Shown here: piece by piece, positions 26,989 through 36,757 of the stretch
Position numbering within the stretch: the stretch's first letter is position 1
How the letters are laid out: each line of letters begins with the position of its first letter
Assembly (NCBI GenBank): GCA_015490805.1
Contig: WFXC01000006.1
Coordinates: 1 to 64,000, forward strand
Length of the DNA: 64,000 nucleotides
Direction of reading: 5' to 3'
Source of the DNA: Candidatus Kapaibacterium sp.
Lineage (GTDB): Bacteria; Bacteroidota; Ignavibacteria; Kapaibacteriales; WFXC01
The notes under the pieces: model-generated
Database searches by the model: none
The model's input: the letters and a program-made list of their open reading frames with translations, nothing else
Told to the model about the DNA's origin: nothing
Position numbers and translations under genes: made by a program

Positions 26989-27143
26989 ATTGCTCATCTC
27001 ATCTATACCACCATTCGCCGAAGTCTTGAATCCTTCGCTCTTTCGATGCTGTAGCCAAGGAGTGCTCACATCAATAACGTGAGTATTTCAATACCTGAGA
27101 CTACATTACACTGTAACTTTCCACATCTGGATACTGCTAGTAA

Positions 27144-27172
27144 TTGGCAAATTTTGTCTCTGAATTACTTTG
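27144..27172 (+). promoter_or_regulatory. putative promoter of the helicase-exonuclease gene
   Basis: TTG (27144-27146), 19 bp, then TACTTTG (27166-27172) resembles the other promoters here, but the -7 box is one base short of TAnnTTTG. It would leave a leader of about 120 nt with no obvious structure and a weak ribosome-binding site before ATG 27300. Confidence 0.3.
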
Positions 27173-27299
27173 TATCATCAATGGTGCTTTCCATATAATG
27201 CCTGCATGTGGTCCTTTTATCATCTCATCATCTCCAATAATCCAAGGTCTTGAACGAAAAAAGGGACGACAATCAATCTAACACGTCACAGCGGCAGCT

Positions 27300-29831
27300 A
27301 TGAAGCTCACACGTGAACAACGTCGAGTTGTTGAAACCATCTCTGGTCCGCTACTCATCTTCGCTCCTGTGGGCACAGGGAAAACCTCTGTAATGGCTGT
27401 CCGAACTCAACGGGCATTAGAAGCAGGCATTGATCCAGACCGCATTTTGTGTGTTACTTTCACAAATCGTGCTGCTAACGAAATGCGGTTGCGGATGCAA
27501 CAACGGAAGGTGCAGCACTTAGAAAGCTTAATGGTATCTACTATACACTCATTATGTGCCTTTATGCTCCGCTCGCACAGCAAGTCGATCGGAATTCCCA
27601 AAAACTTTCTCATTGCTGATGACCGCGATACTACAGACATTCTCCGCATAGCTGTCCAGCGAGTGAGACAACGTCTCAATGTCTCTGATAAATTTTTCGC
27701 AGTAGACCAATATGCATCAGAAATTCTCACGTACAAATCCAATGTTCATCTTGATGGCTTGGAGCTTACTCCCTTCCCACCTGTTCTCACTGTTCCTAAT
27801 TACATGGGTCCGCCTGAAAACCTATTCCGCCGCATCGATGCAACGGATAAAAAAACAACTTACTTTCTCTCCCAAGTTCTTGACGAATACCATCGACTAC
27901 TACGGCGATCTATGCTTTTGGACTTTGCTGACCTCATCTATTACACTCGAGCTTTGCTCCACCACGACTCTGATTTCCGAAGTTATTGGGAGCACCGCTT
28001 TGGATGGATCCAGGTAGATGAAGTTCAGGATATCACCCAAGCAGAATTCGAGATCCTGCTGGCCCTCTCTCGCCGTCACCAAAACATTGCGCTATTCGGC
28101 GATCCCGATCAAACGATCTACGAATGGCGAGGATCTATGCCATTCGACATCATTGAGCAATTTAAAGACGCTTTCCCCAATTACCGGCAGCTCCAACTTA
28201 CGTGGAACTTCCGTTCGACTAAGCAACTCATCGTTGCAGCCGACAATGTAGCTCGGCACTTTCAACGACGCTATACACAGCTTCGGCCAGCTGAACATCT
28301 CCCGGAGGGAGAGTACCCATTTATCATTGACTTTGATACCGCAACTGAAGAAGCTCTCTGGATTGGGGCAATGATCAATGAGATTTTGGAGGAAGAACCC
28401 CAAGCATCAATTGCAGTGCTGACGCGCACCAATGCCTACGCCGATTCCATCGCTTCTGTCTTAGCAGCTCAAGGATTACAACCCGTTACAGCAACACGTC
28501 TTTCTGGATTTCGATCCCCCGTGACAAAATACGTTACGACCATACTCCGCCTTTTAATGAATCCCCACGACCAATTTGCTGCTCGAACTCTGGTCAATTT
28601 TTACCGATCTCCGGAAATCTCTGCAAAGGTCGAACCACTAACGGCGCCAGGGGTCCACACCGCAAGCTTCTTCTATGACCGCCTAATTCAGTCACCTTCT
28701 TTACTGCAACAATTTCTGAATGCGCTGGCTGAAGACCGTGTGTACATTATCGATATCGAAACAACCTCCGTGCATCCCCACACAGCAGAAATTGTGGAAA
28801 TTGCAGTGGTACAGATCGATTCACAGCTACAGATTCGCAATTGGTTCCATCGATATATCTCGCCAGAACGGTTTCCCAGCAACCAGAAAGCAATTCATCG
28901 TCTCACTCCCGACTTCCTACAGCGATACGGAGACGACAAAGAACAGGTCCTTTTGGAACTGCTGCACTTTGTCGGTCTCCAACCCTTTTTTGTAGGATAC
29001 AATGTAACTTTTGATCTTAATATTCTGCAAAAGGAACTGGAACAGCACCAACTGAGCTATATTAGTTTCTCCGCCCTGGATTTGCTGCCGATTGTTCAGC
29101 AAACAATGGAGTTGAAACAATTCTCTCTCTCAGCAGTTGCAAAACACTTGAAATTCCCTCCGTATCCCTCTCATATGGCAATGGCAGATGTCAAAACGAC
29201 TATCCGCCTCCTACGATACCTTTTCCCTACCATCCAGCGCCTGTCCACCCAAAACCCTTTAGCACCTCTTCCCTCAGAAGTGCAGACCTTTTGCCGCGCA
29301 GCGGCTGAAAAATTGGGAGAATGGCGCGAAATTAGCGCAATCTATCCTCTTCAGAAACTGCTCCACCTGATTTTCTCAACGGATCGCTTTCCCGGTTTTG
29401 CCCCAATTGCCCGTCAGTATTCCGCCTTCCTCCCAGCGATTAAAACTTTATTGGACACTGCCTCTGAATGGGACCAGAAAATTCGTAATCCCTTTCTTCG
29501 CCTCCAAACCTTCCTCGGATTTTTGTCGCTTAGTCGCTCCATTGATGACGACCGATCGCGTGGTGATTGTCTCGTGACTACCGTCCATCAGAGCAAGGGA
29601 ATGGAATTCGATGTCGTCTTCCTTGCTGGGGTAAGTTTTGTGGACTTTCCTCACATTCAAGCTGTAGTCCAAAAAAACAAAACACAAGCGATCGAAGAAG
29701 AAAAGCACCTTTTCTATGTTGCCATTACTCGAGCGAAACGTTTTCTTTTTCTTACTTGGGCACGAACAGATTTTTGGCGTAATAAGGATTTAGAAGGAAG
29801 TCCCTTTTTGGATTTCCTTGCTCACAATTGA
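27300..29831 (+). CDS. UvrD/PcrA-type helicase with internal DEDDh (DnaQ-like) exonuclease domain
   Basis: An 843-residue superfamily 1 helicase. Walker A is APVGTGKT (K28), Walker B is VDEVQD (D240, E241). Further motifs are GDPDQTIYEWRG, TWNFRST near residue 302, the late VTTVHQSKGMEFDVVFLAG and HLFYVAITRAKRFLF. Inserted at about residues 478-650 is a full 3'-5' exonuclease domain with all five DEDDh residues: D485 and E487 in IDIETTS, D572 in FDLNIL, H625 and D630 in HMAMADVKTT. The insert falls where domain 2B of UvrD-type helicases normally emerges, so the nuclease may replace or decorate 2B. A coupled unwinding-degradation role in DNA repair is expected. The gene stands alone, and its flanking DNA is more AT-rich than the surroundings. 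Confidence 0.9.
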   Translation: MKLTREQRRVVETISGPLLIFAPVGTGKTSVMAVRTQRALEAGIDPDRILCVTFTNRAANEMRLRMQQRKVQHLESLMVSTIHSLCAFMLRSHSKSIGIPKNFLIADDRDTTDILRIAVQRVRQRLNVSDKFFAVDQYASEILTYKSNVHLDGLELTPFPPVLTVPNYMGPPENLFRRIDATDKKTTYFLSQVLDEYHRLLRRSMLLDFADLIYYTRALLHHDSDFRSYWEHRFGWIQVDEVQDITQAEFEILLALSRRHQNIALFGDPDQTIYEWRGSMPFDIIEQFKDAFPNYRQLQLTWNFRSTKQLIVAADNVARHFQRRYTQLRPAEHLPEGEYPFIIDFDTATEEALWIGAMINEILEEEPQASIAVLTRTNAYADSIASVLAAQGLQPVTATRLSGFRSPVTKYVTTILRLLMNPHDQFAARTLVNFYRSPEISAKVEPLTAPGVHTASFFYDRLIQSPSLLQQFLNALAEDRVYIIDIETTSVHPHTAEIVEIAVVQIDSQLQIRNWFHRYISPERFPSNQKAIHRLTPDFLQRYGDDKEQVLLELLHFVGLQPFFVGYNVTFDLNILQKELEQHQLSYISFSALDLLPIVQQTMELKQFSLSAVAKHLKFPPYPSHMAMADVKTTIRLLRYLFPTIQRLSTQNPLAPLPSEVQTFCRAAAEKLGEWREISAIYPLQKLLHLIFSTDRFPGFAPIARQYSAFLPAIKTLLDTASEWDQKIRNPFLRLQTFLGFLSLSRSIDDDRSRGDCLVTTVHQSKGMEFDVVFLAGVSFVDFPHIQAVVQKNKTQAIEEEKHLFYVAITRAKRFLFLTWARTDFWRNKDLEGSPFLDFLAHN

Positions 29832-29956
29832 GCTTTTCTTTCTAAAGATGCTCTCCATCTCCAACTGTCCACCCTCGAACATTGTTCAAGGGGATCTAGC
29901 AACGTAATTTCCCAGGGTGCGAACAAATCAAAGCCTTAGATAGGCTGCTTACACAA

Positions 29957-30712
29957 TCACAGCCGCACGCGGCGAATGCCCCGATCGGGAATTGTAAAGA
30001 GTGTGGTATCGTACTCGCCGCCACACTGTAACTGCTGGATGGCAATGTCTGCCTGAATGGAGTGTTCTGGCAAGTACAGCCGCAGTTTCTGGGGATACAA
30101 CAGCGTATCCGCTACCCGAAATGCGTGATACCGAACACCAAAGGTTTGCCGGCTCTGGTGATCTCGCCATTGATACTCGCGTGGTAACCCCGTTGTATCC
30201 ATAATCAAGCGTTCCACAACCGAGGCATGCAATCGGTAAAGGGTATCGACGGAACCACGATAAGAACGCCACTGTTGAAGATCAAAGCATCCAATCAAAA
30301 TGCGAATATAGGTAGCCGCATTTTGTGGCGCTGCAGCGAAAGCAGTTGCAATTTTCCGTAGTGAATCGGTCTCGTACAGCGTTTGTGCCAGGACGTCATA
30401 ATACTGAAATCGGTTCGAATCTCCTGCAACAATAGCAAGCGGAATACCCAGCGGACCCCGCAGGAGCAGTTGAAAAGCCGATGGTTTTTGAATGGCACAG
30501 ACAAAGCTCCCCTGCAGCGTCTGATGAGCAGAAGACACTACCAGCGAACCTGACAGTAGAGGGGCGTTGTTAATCCAGGCACACGGAGGAAGCAGTTTTG
30601 AGGGTCGTATTTCCCGAAACTTCTTTTCTATCTGTTCCGGCGACTGACACTGCCACACACTTACTCCCAATAGCATACCGACCAGTACCGCAGCAATCCG
30701 CAAAACCATCAC
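29957..30712 (-). CDS. DUF4292/LolB-like outer-membrane lipoprotein
   Basis: A 251-residue predicted lipoprotein (signal peptide ending VWQC, cysteine near 22). The body alternates strands and short loops in the pattern of LolA/LolB-type lipid-binding folds, for example LQGSFVCAIQKPSAFQLLLRGPLGIPLAIVAGD. This matches DUF4292 proteins of Bacteroidota, which sit next to a TPR lipoprotein just as here: the TPR gene stops on the base before this start. A role in delivering or assembling outer-membrane lipoproteins or polysaccharide is plausible but inferred. The start ATG-ATG is ambiguous by one codon. Confidence 0.65.
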   Translation of the reverse strand: MMVLRIAAVLVGMLLGVSVWQCQSPEQIEKKFREIRPSKLLPPCAWINNAPLLSGSLVVSSAHQTLQGSFVCAIQKPSAFQLLLRGPLGIPLAIVAGDSNRFQYYDVLAQTLYETDSLRKIATAFAAAPQNAATYIRILIGCFDLQQWRSYRGSVDTLYRLHASVVERLIMDTTGLPREYQWRDHQSRQTFGVRYHAFRVADTLLYPQKLRLYLPEHSIQADIAIQQLQCGGEYDTTLFTIPDRGIRRVRL

Positions 30713-32341
30713 CTATCTTCCAGCTTCTTGCAGAAGTCGATCAACGTTTTCCAGTCGCTCTTTGATCGAGACTTTTTCCGGGTCCAACTGCAATGCCTGT
30801 TCCCACATCTGGCGTGCAAGGCGATATCGCCCCAATTGGAAATAAACATCCCCCAGATGCTCCAGAATCACTGCCGATGGATCTCCCGCAGCCCTGGCTT
30901 TTTCTAACCATTGCACAGCCTTGTCATATTGTCCAAGCTTGAAGTACACCCATCCGATCGTATCCAGAAAGGAGGCATTGGTGGAATCTGCTGCTACTGC
31001 TCGCTGTGCCAGCTGAAGTGCAACATCCAGGTGGATACCCTGCTCTGCATAGGAATATGCCAGATTATTCGCCGCTACAGCATCAGAAGAATCCAGCGCC
31101 AGTGCCCGAGCATAGGCAGCATCAGAGGAATCTCGCTGTTCCATTGCTCCGTAAACAATTCCCAGTTGGGTCCACGATGCTGCATCCGTTGAATCAATGC
31201 CCACCGCTTGCTTTGCGTACACCAGAGCGGAATCATATTGCTTCAACTGGACATAATGAGCGGCGATGAAAGCAGGGAACCGAACATCCTGTGGATAGCA
31301 TTGCATATAGCGCCGCAAAATTGCAATTGCTGGGAGGTATCGATGATGGTCAAAGAGCAAAGCAGCTACCTGCAAAGGACGAGTTGCTGGTGTATCGGCC
31401 GCAACCAGTGCCTGTTCCAGGAATGGAAGTCCAACACTATCTGCACCCGATGCAATTGCCAATGCGCCACACAAGAACTGCACGTTCCAATCTTCAGGAT
31501 AATAGCGTGCTAACTGCCACAAGCGGGGCAATACCGAACGATCCACTGTATCTGCTTCCAACCAGTGATAGCAGACGTATGCAAAGTGGGAGAGGAACTG
31601 TTCTCGAGACAGAAAGAATTCTTCGTCAACTAGTTGCTGATACGCGTCGCGAAATCGGCGATGTTGCACTGCCAGTTCAATGGCGGCTGTTGCCATTGGG
31701 AAAGAGGTAGGATTATTTTCCAGAAATCGCCGAAGATAGTGCCAGGCGTGCTCATAGTCATTACGCTGTACGTACAACCGCACTAACCGTCGAATCACCT
31801 CTGAATGATCTTCCCGTTGCAGCAATCGCTCATACAACACAATCGCAGTGTCAGGGGAGCGATACTCGTACAACCGACCCAGAAGGTAGCCATACTGGAG
31901 AGAGTGAGGCTTTCGCCGATAGAGCGCTCGATACACTTGCAAGGCACTGTCCAACTGACCATTAGCGATGAACAACTCCCCAAGAAGTGCCAAGGCGGGT
32001 TCAAACTGAGGATCCAGTCGCAGCGCTTGGCGTACCGCCGTCAGCGCTTGCGATGTCTTATCGATATCGGCATAGCTCTGCGCTAACAGGTAATACAATT
32101 CTGCCGATTGCTGATATTGGAGTGCCTCCTGCAAATTAACAATAGCACGATGATAACGCTGATGTAGTCGATCAATAGCAGCGCTAATCGCTGCATCCCA
32201 CATCTGCCGATTGGCATAGATATCAGTTGTCGACAGTTTCGGTTGTTTTTTCTGAACCTGCGCAGTCTGGCACCCAGCTATTCCCCCCAACAAGACCAGG
32301 CTTCCAGTAAAAATCACAAGCCGTACTGCCCACATTAACAT
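30713..32341 (-). CDS. TPR-repeat lipoprotein
   Basis: A 542-residue protein with a signal peptide and lipobox GIAGC (cysteine 24). Nearly its whole length is tetratricopeptide repeats: AIVNLQEALQYQQSAELYYLLAQSYADIDKTSQAL near the start, ALALDSSDAVAANNLAYSYAEQG and AVAADSTNASFLDTIGWVYFKLGQYDKAVQWLEKA near the end. TPR arrays scaffold protein complexes; a periplasmic or outer-membrane position is likely. It is directly followed by the DUF4292-like gene, and the pair is conserved in Bacteroidota-type genomes. GGAGAGGA before the start supports ATG 32341; ATG 32335 is an alternative. Confidence 0.8.
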   Translation of the reverse strand: MLMWAVRLVIFTGSLVLLGGIAGCQTAQVQKKQPKLSTTDIYANRQMWDAAISAAIDRLHQRYHRAIVNLQEALQYQQSAELYYLLAQSYADIDKTSQALTAVRQALRLDPQFEPALALLGELFIANGQLDSALQVYRALYRRKPHSLQYGYLLGRLYEYRSPDTAIVLYERLLQREDHSEVIRRLVRLYVQRNDYEHAWHYLRRFLENNPTSFPMATAAIELAVQHRRFRDAYQQLVDEEFFLSREQFLSHFAYVCYHWLEADTVDRSVLPRLWQLARYYPEDWNVQFLCGALAIASGADSVGLPFLEQALVAADTPATRPLQVAALLFDHHRYLPAIAILRRYMQCYPQDVRFPAFIAAHYVQLKQYDSALVYAKQAVGIDSTDAASWTQLGIVYGAMEQRDSSDAAYARALALDSSDAVAANNLAYSYAEQGIHLDVALQLAQRAVAADSTNASFLDTIGWVYFKLGQYDKAVQWLEKARAAGDPSAVILEHLGDVYFQLGRYRLARQMWEQALQLDPEKVSIKERLENVDRLLQEAGR

Positions 32342-32529
32342 CCTGTCTATCCTCTCCTGCCTTGCTTTGCAGCCAAGACGCCTACGGTCTGCAATGAGTG
32401 TGCAAAAGAAATCCGATCACCTCCCTTGACCATCATCAACGCTGATGAGCTATCACCCCTACTCTTGTCACCCGCAGGGGACAAAGGAACTTGACAGGAA
32501 ACGCAACGCCTCCAGATACCACGCAGGTC

Positions 32530-32808
32530 TTAGATCAACTTCTTCTGGAGTTTTTTCTCCAACTGCCGAATAAGCTCCGTCTCTCCTCGCTTCTTCAAAT
32601 CCTTCACCATCCCGTAAAATCCTTTCTTATCCAGCGTCCGCAGCGCTCGGGTAGAAATCCGCAACCGAATCCATTTTTGCTCTTCGGGAATCCAGATCCG
32701 CTTGTACTGGAGATTGGGAAGAAAACGCCGCTTTGTGCGATTATTGGCATGCGAAACATTGTGTCCCACCTGCGGCTTTTTCCCTGTCAGTTGACACCGT
32801 CGAGCCAT
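32530..32808 (-). CDS. rpmB: 50S ribosomal protein L28
   Basis: A 92-residue L28. MARRCQLTGKKPQVGHNVSHANNRTKRRFLPN is the family N-terminus, and RISTRALRTLDKKG is the conserved core. The track's 153-residue ORF is too long; the ATG at 32806-32808 with AAAGGA upstream gives the correct start. The C-terminus carries a short lysine-rich helix. A 188-bp gap precedes the TPR gene on the same strand; it contains a small TCATCA/TGATGA hairpin and nothing else I can identify. Confidence 0.95.
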   Translation of the reverse strand: MARRCQLTGKKPQVGHNVSHANNRTKRRFLPNLQYKRIWIPEEQKWIRLRISTRALRTLDKKGFYGMVKDLKKRGETELIRQLEKKLQKKLI

Positions 32809-33027
32809 TTTGTGTAGTCCTTTTTTTATTCTTCGATCTCCGTTTTGCAAAATTGTATTGACGGAAAAGCTGGAAAAAATTGCGAAAGATCGTTGCTCCC
32901 TGTAGGAGCTGCTCTCCATTGTTTCCGCACTATGGTCGCAATGATACCGGTTGCATTTGCCCAAAAATTGCAAATTTTGATAGATTTCCAAAAGCTTCTT
33001 GCTGTCTTTTTCCCATATCCTAAAAAT

Positions 33028-33039
33028 TTCGTAATTTGC
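33028..33039 (+). promoter_or_regulatory. putative -7 element of nrdJ promoter
   Basis: TTTCGTAATTTG with following C fits the extended -7 motif seen elsewhere in the window. The -33 position reads only TTTT. It would start transcription about 35 bp before the leader hairpin. Confidence 0.35.
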
Positions 33040-33088
33040 AATGCAGCTTGGTAGACACGGGTCGGAAAAATTCTCTTATTGAGGCGCA

Positions 33089-33125
33089 CTGTTCTCTGAA
33101 CCTGACCCAAGGCAGGTGAGAACAG
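33089..33125 (+). promoter_or_regulatory. structured leader hairpin upstream of nrdJ
   Basis: CTGTTCTC / GAGAACAG form a perfect 8-bp stem, and the inner CCTG / CAGG a second 4-bp stem around ACCCAAGG. The element is bracketed by the near-repeats GAGGCGCA and GAGGCGCT. It lies 62 bp before the start codon. RNA motifs upstream of class II reductase genes are known in other bacteria, and this could be one; I do not recognise a cobalamin riboswitch. The rest of the 32809-33187 gap shows nothing else. Confidence 0.45.
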
Positions 33126-33187
33126 AGGCGCTTACTGTGTGCAAAGCAAACTATGGAAAAAGTTTCTCATAAACAGGGGTACAGCAG

Positions 33188-36100
33188 ATGAAAATTGAAC
33201 GGCGCTTTACGCAACCGGGGACCAGTCCATTTGAGATGTTTGAGTACACTCGCCGATCCTCTGTGTTACGGAATCCCGATGGATCGGTGGTGTTTGAAAT
33301 GGACAACATTGAAGTGCCAAAGCATTGGTCGCAAATGGCGACTGATATTCTGGCACAGAAGTATTTTCGCAAAACGGGTGTTCCACAATACGATGAGGAT
33401 GGCAATCCAATTCTTGATGAAGAAGGAAATCCCGTATTGGGTCCGGAACGCTCCATTAAGCAAGTGGTTCACCGCTTAGCGGGTTGCTGGCGCTGGTGGG
33501 GAGAACAATATGGGTATTTTGACTCACCGGAAGATGCGCAAGCATTCTATGACGAAATCGCCTATATGCTGCTCCGGCAAATGGCTGCTCCGAATTCCCC
33601 ACAATGGTTCAACACCGGCTTAGCCTTTGCCTACGGAATTACTGGAAAGCCACAAGGACATTACTACGTAGATCCAGAAACTGGAGAACTGAAAGCTTCC
33701 GAAGATGCTTATACCCGTGCTCAGGTTCACGCCTGCTTTATTCAGTCGATCAAAGATGATCTGGTGAACGAAGGAGGAATTTTTGACTTATTGATGCGAG
33801 AAGCCCGGATCTTCAAATACGGGTCTGGAACCGGGACCAATTTTTCACCGCTGCGGGCAGCCGGGGAACCGCTGTCTGGTGGTGGGGTCTCTTCAGGATT
33901 GATGAGTTTCCTCAAGATCTTTGATCGTGCTGCTGGAGCGATCAAGTCGGGCGGTACAACCCGCCGCGCTGCAAAAATGGTGATCGTGGATATTGACCAT
34001 CCGGACATTGAAGAGTTCATCGAATGGAAAGCAAAGGAAGAGGACAAAGTCGCTGCTTTAGTTACCGGCTCAAAGGTTATGCGGCAATACCTGCAACCCA
34101 TTTTAGATGAAGCATTGGCAAGAGGAACCGACTACCGGCAAAATCCACAACTGGCAAAGCTCATTCGGCGAGCAATCAATGCGGGGATTGTTCCTGCGTA
34201 TGTCTTCCAGGTACTGTCGCTGGTCGATCAGGGATTTACCTCCTTACAATTTGAAGAGTTCGACACCCATTACGAATCCGAAGCCTATATCACGGTCAGT
34301 GGGCAGAATTCCAACAATTCTGTCCGTGTGTCCAATGCATTTATGCAGGCAGTGCTCAACGATGACCTCTGGGAACTGAAATGGCGAACCAATGGCGAAA
34401 CAGCTCGAGTAGTACGTGCCAGAGATTTATGGAACAAAATCGCTCTGGCTGCCTGGCGGAGCGCTGACCCCGGCGTGCAATTTGACACAACCATCAATGA
34501 ATGGCATACCTGCTTGAACGACGGGCGAATTAACGCCAGCAATCCCTGCTCTGAATATATGTTCCTGGACGACACCGCTTGTAATCTGGCAAGTTTGAAT
34601 CTTATGCACTTCTACGATGAAAACTCCGGGCAATTCAAGGTGGATGATTTCCGCCACGCTGTTCGGCTCTGGACCATTGTTCTGGAAATTTCCGTGTTGA
34701 TGGCGCACTATCCATCAAAAGCAATCGCGCTCCGGAGCTACCAATACCGAACGCTGGGATTGGGATTTGCTAACCTGGGTGCGCTGTTGATGACAATGGC
34801 AATCCCCTATGATTCGCCGCAAGCACTGGCAATCGCTGGCGCAATCTCTGCGCTGATGACCGGCGAAGCGTATGCAACGTCGGCTGAACTGGCAAAAGCA
34901 CTGGGTCCTTTTGAACGCTTTGAAGCGAATCGGGACGTGATGTTGCGGGTGATCCGGAATCATCGGCGCGCCGCATACAATGCACCTGCTGAGGAGTACG
35001 AATCTCTTACGATCAAACCGTTGGGCTTGCAAGCGGACCTGTGTCCCGACAAACAACTGGTGCAGGCGGCTCGCGAAGCCTGGGACCGAGCCCTTGCCCT
35101 CGGTGAAAAATACGGCTATCGTAATGCACAGGTAACTGTCATCGCTCCGACAGGAACCATTGGGCTGGTGATGGACTGCGACACTACCGGCATTGAACCA
35201 GATTTCGCACTGGTGAAATACAAAAAATTAGCCGGTGGAGGATACTTTAAAATCGTGAACCAATCAGTGCCCAAAGCCTTAGCTCGATTGGGATATACGC
35301 CAGAGCAGATCGAAGAGATCGAAAAATACGTCAAAGGGCACGGAACGCTGGTCGGATGTCCCCACATCAACCGGCAATCGCTCAAACAGTTAGGCTTTAC
35401 TGATGAGAAACTGGAAGCTATCGAGCAACAGTTAGATACCGTATTCGACATTCGCTTTGCTTTCAACAAATGGACGCTGGGTGAAGATTTCCTGAAAACC
35501 TTAGGCTTTACCGATGCGCAACTCAATGACCCCGACTTCGACTTGCTGGAAGCGTTAGGCTTTACAGCAGAGCAGATCGAGGAAGCCAACGAATACGTAT
35601 GCGGAACAATGACACTGGAAGGCGCTCCGCATCTGCTGCCTGAACATTTACCCATCTTTGACTGTGCCGTTAAATGTGGAAAGAAAGGAACCCGCTACAT
35701 CGACTATATGGCACACGTGCGGATGATGGCAGCGGTGCAACCGTTCATTAGCGGTGCTATTTCTAAAACAGTCAATATGCCGGCGGAAGCGTCAGTTCAG
35801 GATATTGCCGACGTTTATATGGAATCCTGGAAGCTGATGGTAAAAGCTATTGCACTCTACCGCGATAGCTCGAAACTCTCCCAGCCACTGGCAACAACGG
35901 TGGCAAATTCCTTAGAAGAAATCTTAGCACTGCCTGAAGAAGAGGAGCCAGAAAAAGTCAAAATCGTCGAACGAGTCTACCACCGGGCGCAGCGGCGACG
36001 TTTACCCAAGCGCCGGAAAGGATTTATCCGGGAAGCATACGTTGGTGGACACAAAGTCTTCCTCCGCACCGGAGAATACGAGGATGGTTCGCTGGGTGAA

Positions 36101-36652
36101 ATCTTCATTGATATGTACAAAGAAGGAGCGGCGTTCAAAGGCTTGCTCAACTGCTTTGCCGTGTTAGCCTCGAAAGCGCTGCAATACGGAATGCCGCTGG
36201 AAGAATTAGTCGACAGCTTTACCTTTACCCGGTTCGAACCTGCCGGACCCGTAGAAGGACACGAGGCGATCAAGTATGCAACCAGCGTACTGGACTACGT
36301 TTTCCGGAGTCTTGCGTATGATTATCTGGGACGAACCGATTTTGTCCACGTGAAAGCCGTCGACGAGATCTCTCCTGCTGCACCAGAGCTCACGAAAGCA
36401 GCAGCAAAAGAAGGAGAGGAAACGGAAGAAGCGGGACAGAACCAACAATCTGATCCAGAAGGGGAAGCAGAATATGAACTGCTCCATAGCGAGGTTGTTA
36501 GCCGGGAAAGAGAGCAGTTTCGGGAATACCACGTCGTTCGTTCTCAGGGATACACGGGCGAACAGTGTCCGAACTGTGGCTCAATGCGAGTACGTCACAA
36601 CGGTAGCTGTATGGTCTGCGAAGATTGCGGGTCAACTACTGGCTGCTCATAA
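33188..36652 (+). CDS. nrdJ: adenosylcobalamin-dependent (class II) ribonucleotide reductase
   Basis: A 1154-residue enzyme that makes deoxyribonucleotides with a B12-derived radical, active with or without oxygen. Features are [15 protein letters not shown] near residue 138, the glycine-rich [14 protein letters not shown], the active-site [21 protein letters not shown] (N452, C454, E456) and [20 protein letters not shown]. An insertion contains three helical repeats of LGFT.EQIEEIE type (about residues 700-810), known from the large bacterial NrdJ forms. The C-terminal zinc-ribbon-like tail has CPNCGS...[10 protein letters not shown], the redox cysteines that recharge the active site. The length is normal for this long subclass. 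A stable terminator follows the stop. Confidence 0.96.
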   Translation: MKIERRFTQPGTSPFEMFEYTRRSSVLRNPDGSVVFEMDNIEVPKHWSQMATDILAQKYFRKTGVPQYDEDGNPILDEEGNPVLGPERSIKQVVHRLAGCWRWWGEQYGYFDSPEDAQAFYDEIAYMLLRQMAAPNSPQWFNTGLAFAYGITGKPQGHYYVDPETGELKASEDAYTRAQVHACFIQSIKDDLVNEGGIFDLLMREARIFKYGSGTGTNFSPLRAAGEPLSGGGVSSGLMSFLKIFDRAAGAIKSGGTTRRAAKMVIVDIDHPDIEEFIEWKAKEEDKVAALVTGSKVMRQYLQPILDEALARGTDYRQNPQLAKLIRRAINAGIVPAYVFQVLSLVDQGFTSLQFEEFDTHYESEAYITVSGQNSNNSVRVSNAFMQAVLNDDLWELKWRTNGETARVVRARDLWNKIALAAWRSADPGVQFDTTINEWHTCLNDGRINASNPCSEYMFLDDTACNLASLNLMHFYDENSGQFKVDDFRHAVRLWTIVLEISVLMAHYPSKAIALRSYQYRTLGLGFANLGALLMTMAIPYDSPQALAIAGAISALMTGEAYATSAELAKALGPFERFEANRDVMLRVIRNHRRAAYNAPAEEYESLTIKPLGLQADLCPDKQLVQAAREAWDRALALGEKYGYRNAQVTVIAPTGTIGLVMDCDTTGIEPDFALVKYKKLAGGGYFKIVNQSVPKALARLGYTPEQIEEIEKYVKGHGTLVGCPHINRQSLKQLGFTDEKLEAIEQQLDTVFDIRFAFNKWTLGEDFLKTLGFTDAQLNDPDFDLLEALGFTAEQIEEANEYVCGTMTLEGAPHLLPEHLPIFDCAVKCGKKGTRYIDYMAHVRMMAAVQPFISGAISKTVNMPAEASVQDIADVYMESWKLMVKAIALYRDSSKLSQPLATTVANSLEEILALPEEEEPEKVKIVERVYHRAQRRRLPKRRKGFIREAYVGGHKVFLRTGEYEDGSLGEIFIDMYKEGAAFKGLLNCFAVLASKALQYGMPLEELVDSFTFTRFEPAGPVEGHEAIKYATSVLDYVFRSLAYDYLGRTDFVHVKAVDEISPAAPELTKAAAKEGEETEEAGQNQQSDPEGEAEYELLHSEVVSREREQFREYHVVRSQGYTGEQCPNCGSMRVRHNGSCMVCEDCGSTTGCS

Positions 36653-36685
36653 ACTCACTTATCCCTGGCAATCGCTTAAAAATCG

Positions 36686-36716
36686 GGGGCAGTTTTTCTG
36701 CCCCTTTTTATTTTTT
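36686..36716 (+). terminator. rho-independent terminator of nrdJ
   Basis: A 7-bp stem, GGGGCAG / CTGCCCC, with loop TTTTT is followed by a T-rich tract (TTTTTATTTTTT). It lies 34 bp after the nrdJ stop and ahead of the convergent hrcA. Confidence 0.9.
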
Positions 36717-36757
36717 GCACCGACCGAGTGCACGACTAACGAAATAACCGCCGGTCC

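Noticed and set aside
32809-32991. N-terminal extension of rpmB
   Set aside because: The extra residues are not part of L28; the internal ATG with AAAGGA gives the normal 92-residue protein.
33126-33187. c-di-GMP riboswitch resemblance (GTGCAAAGCAAAC) before nrdJ
   Set aside because: Only a short stretch matches; the paired stems and tetraloop-receptor layout of the family are not seen.
32992-33187. Cobalamin riboswitch upstream of the B12-dependent reductase
   Set aside because: The conserved GCCACTG B12-box is absent.
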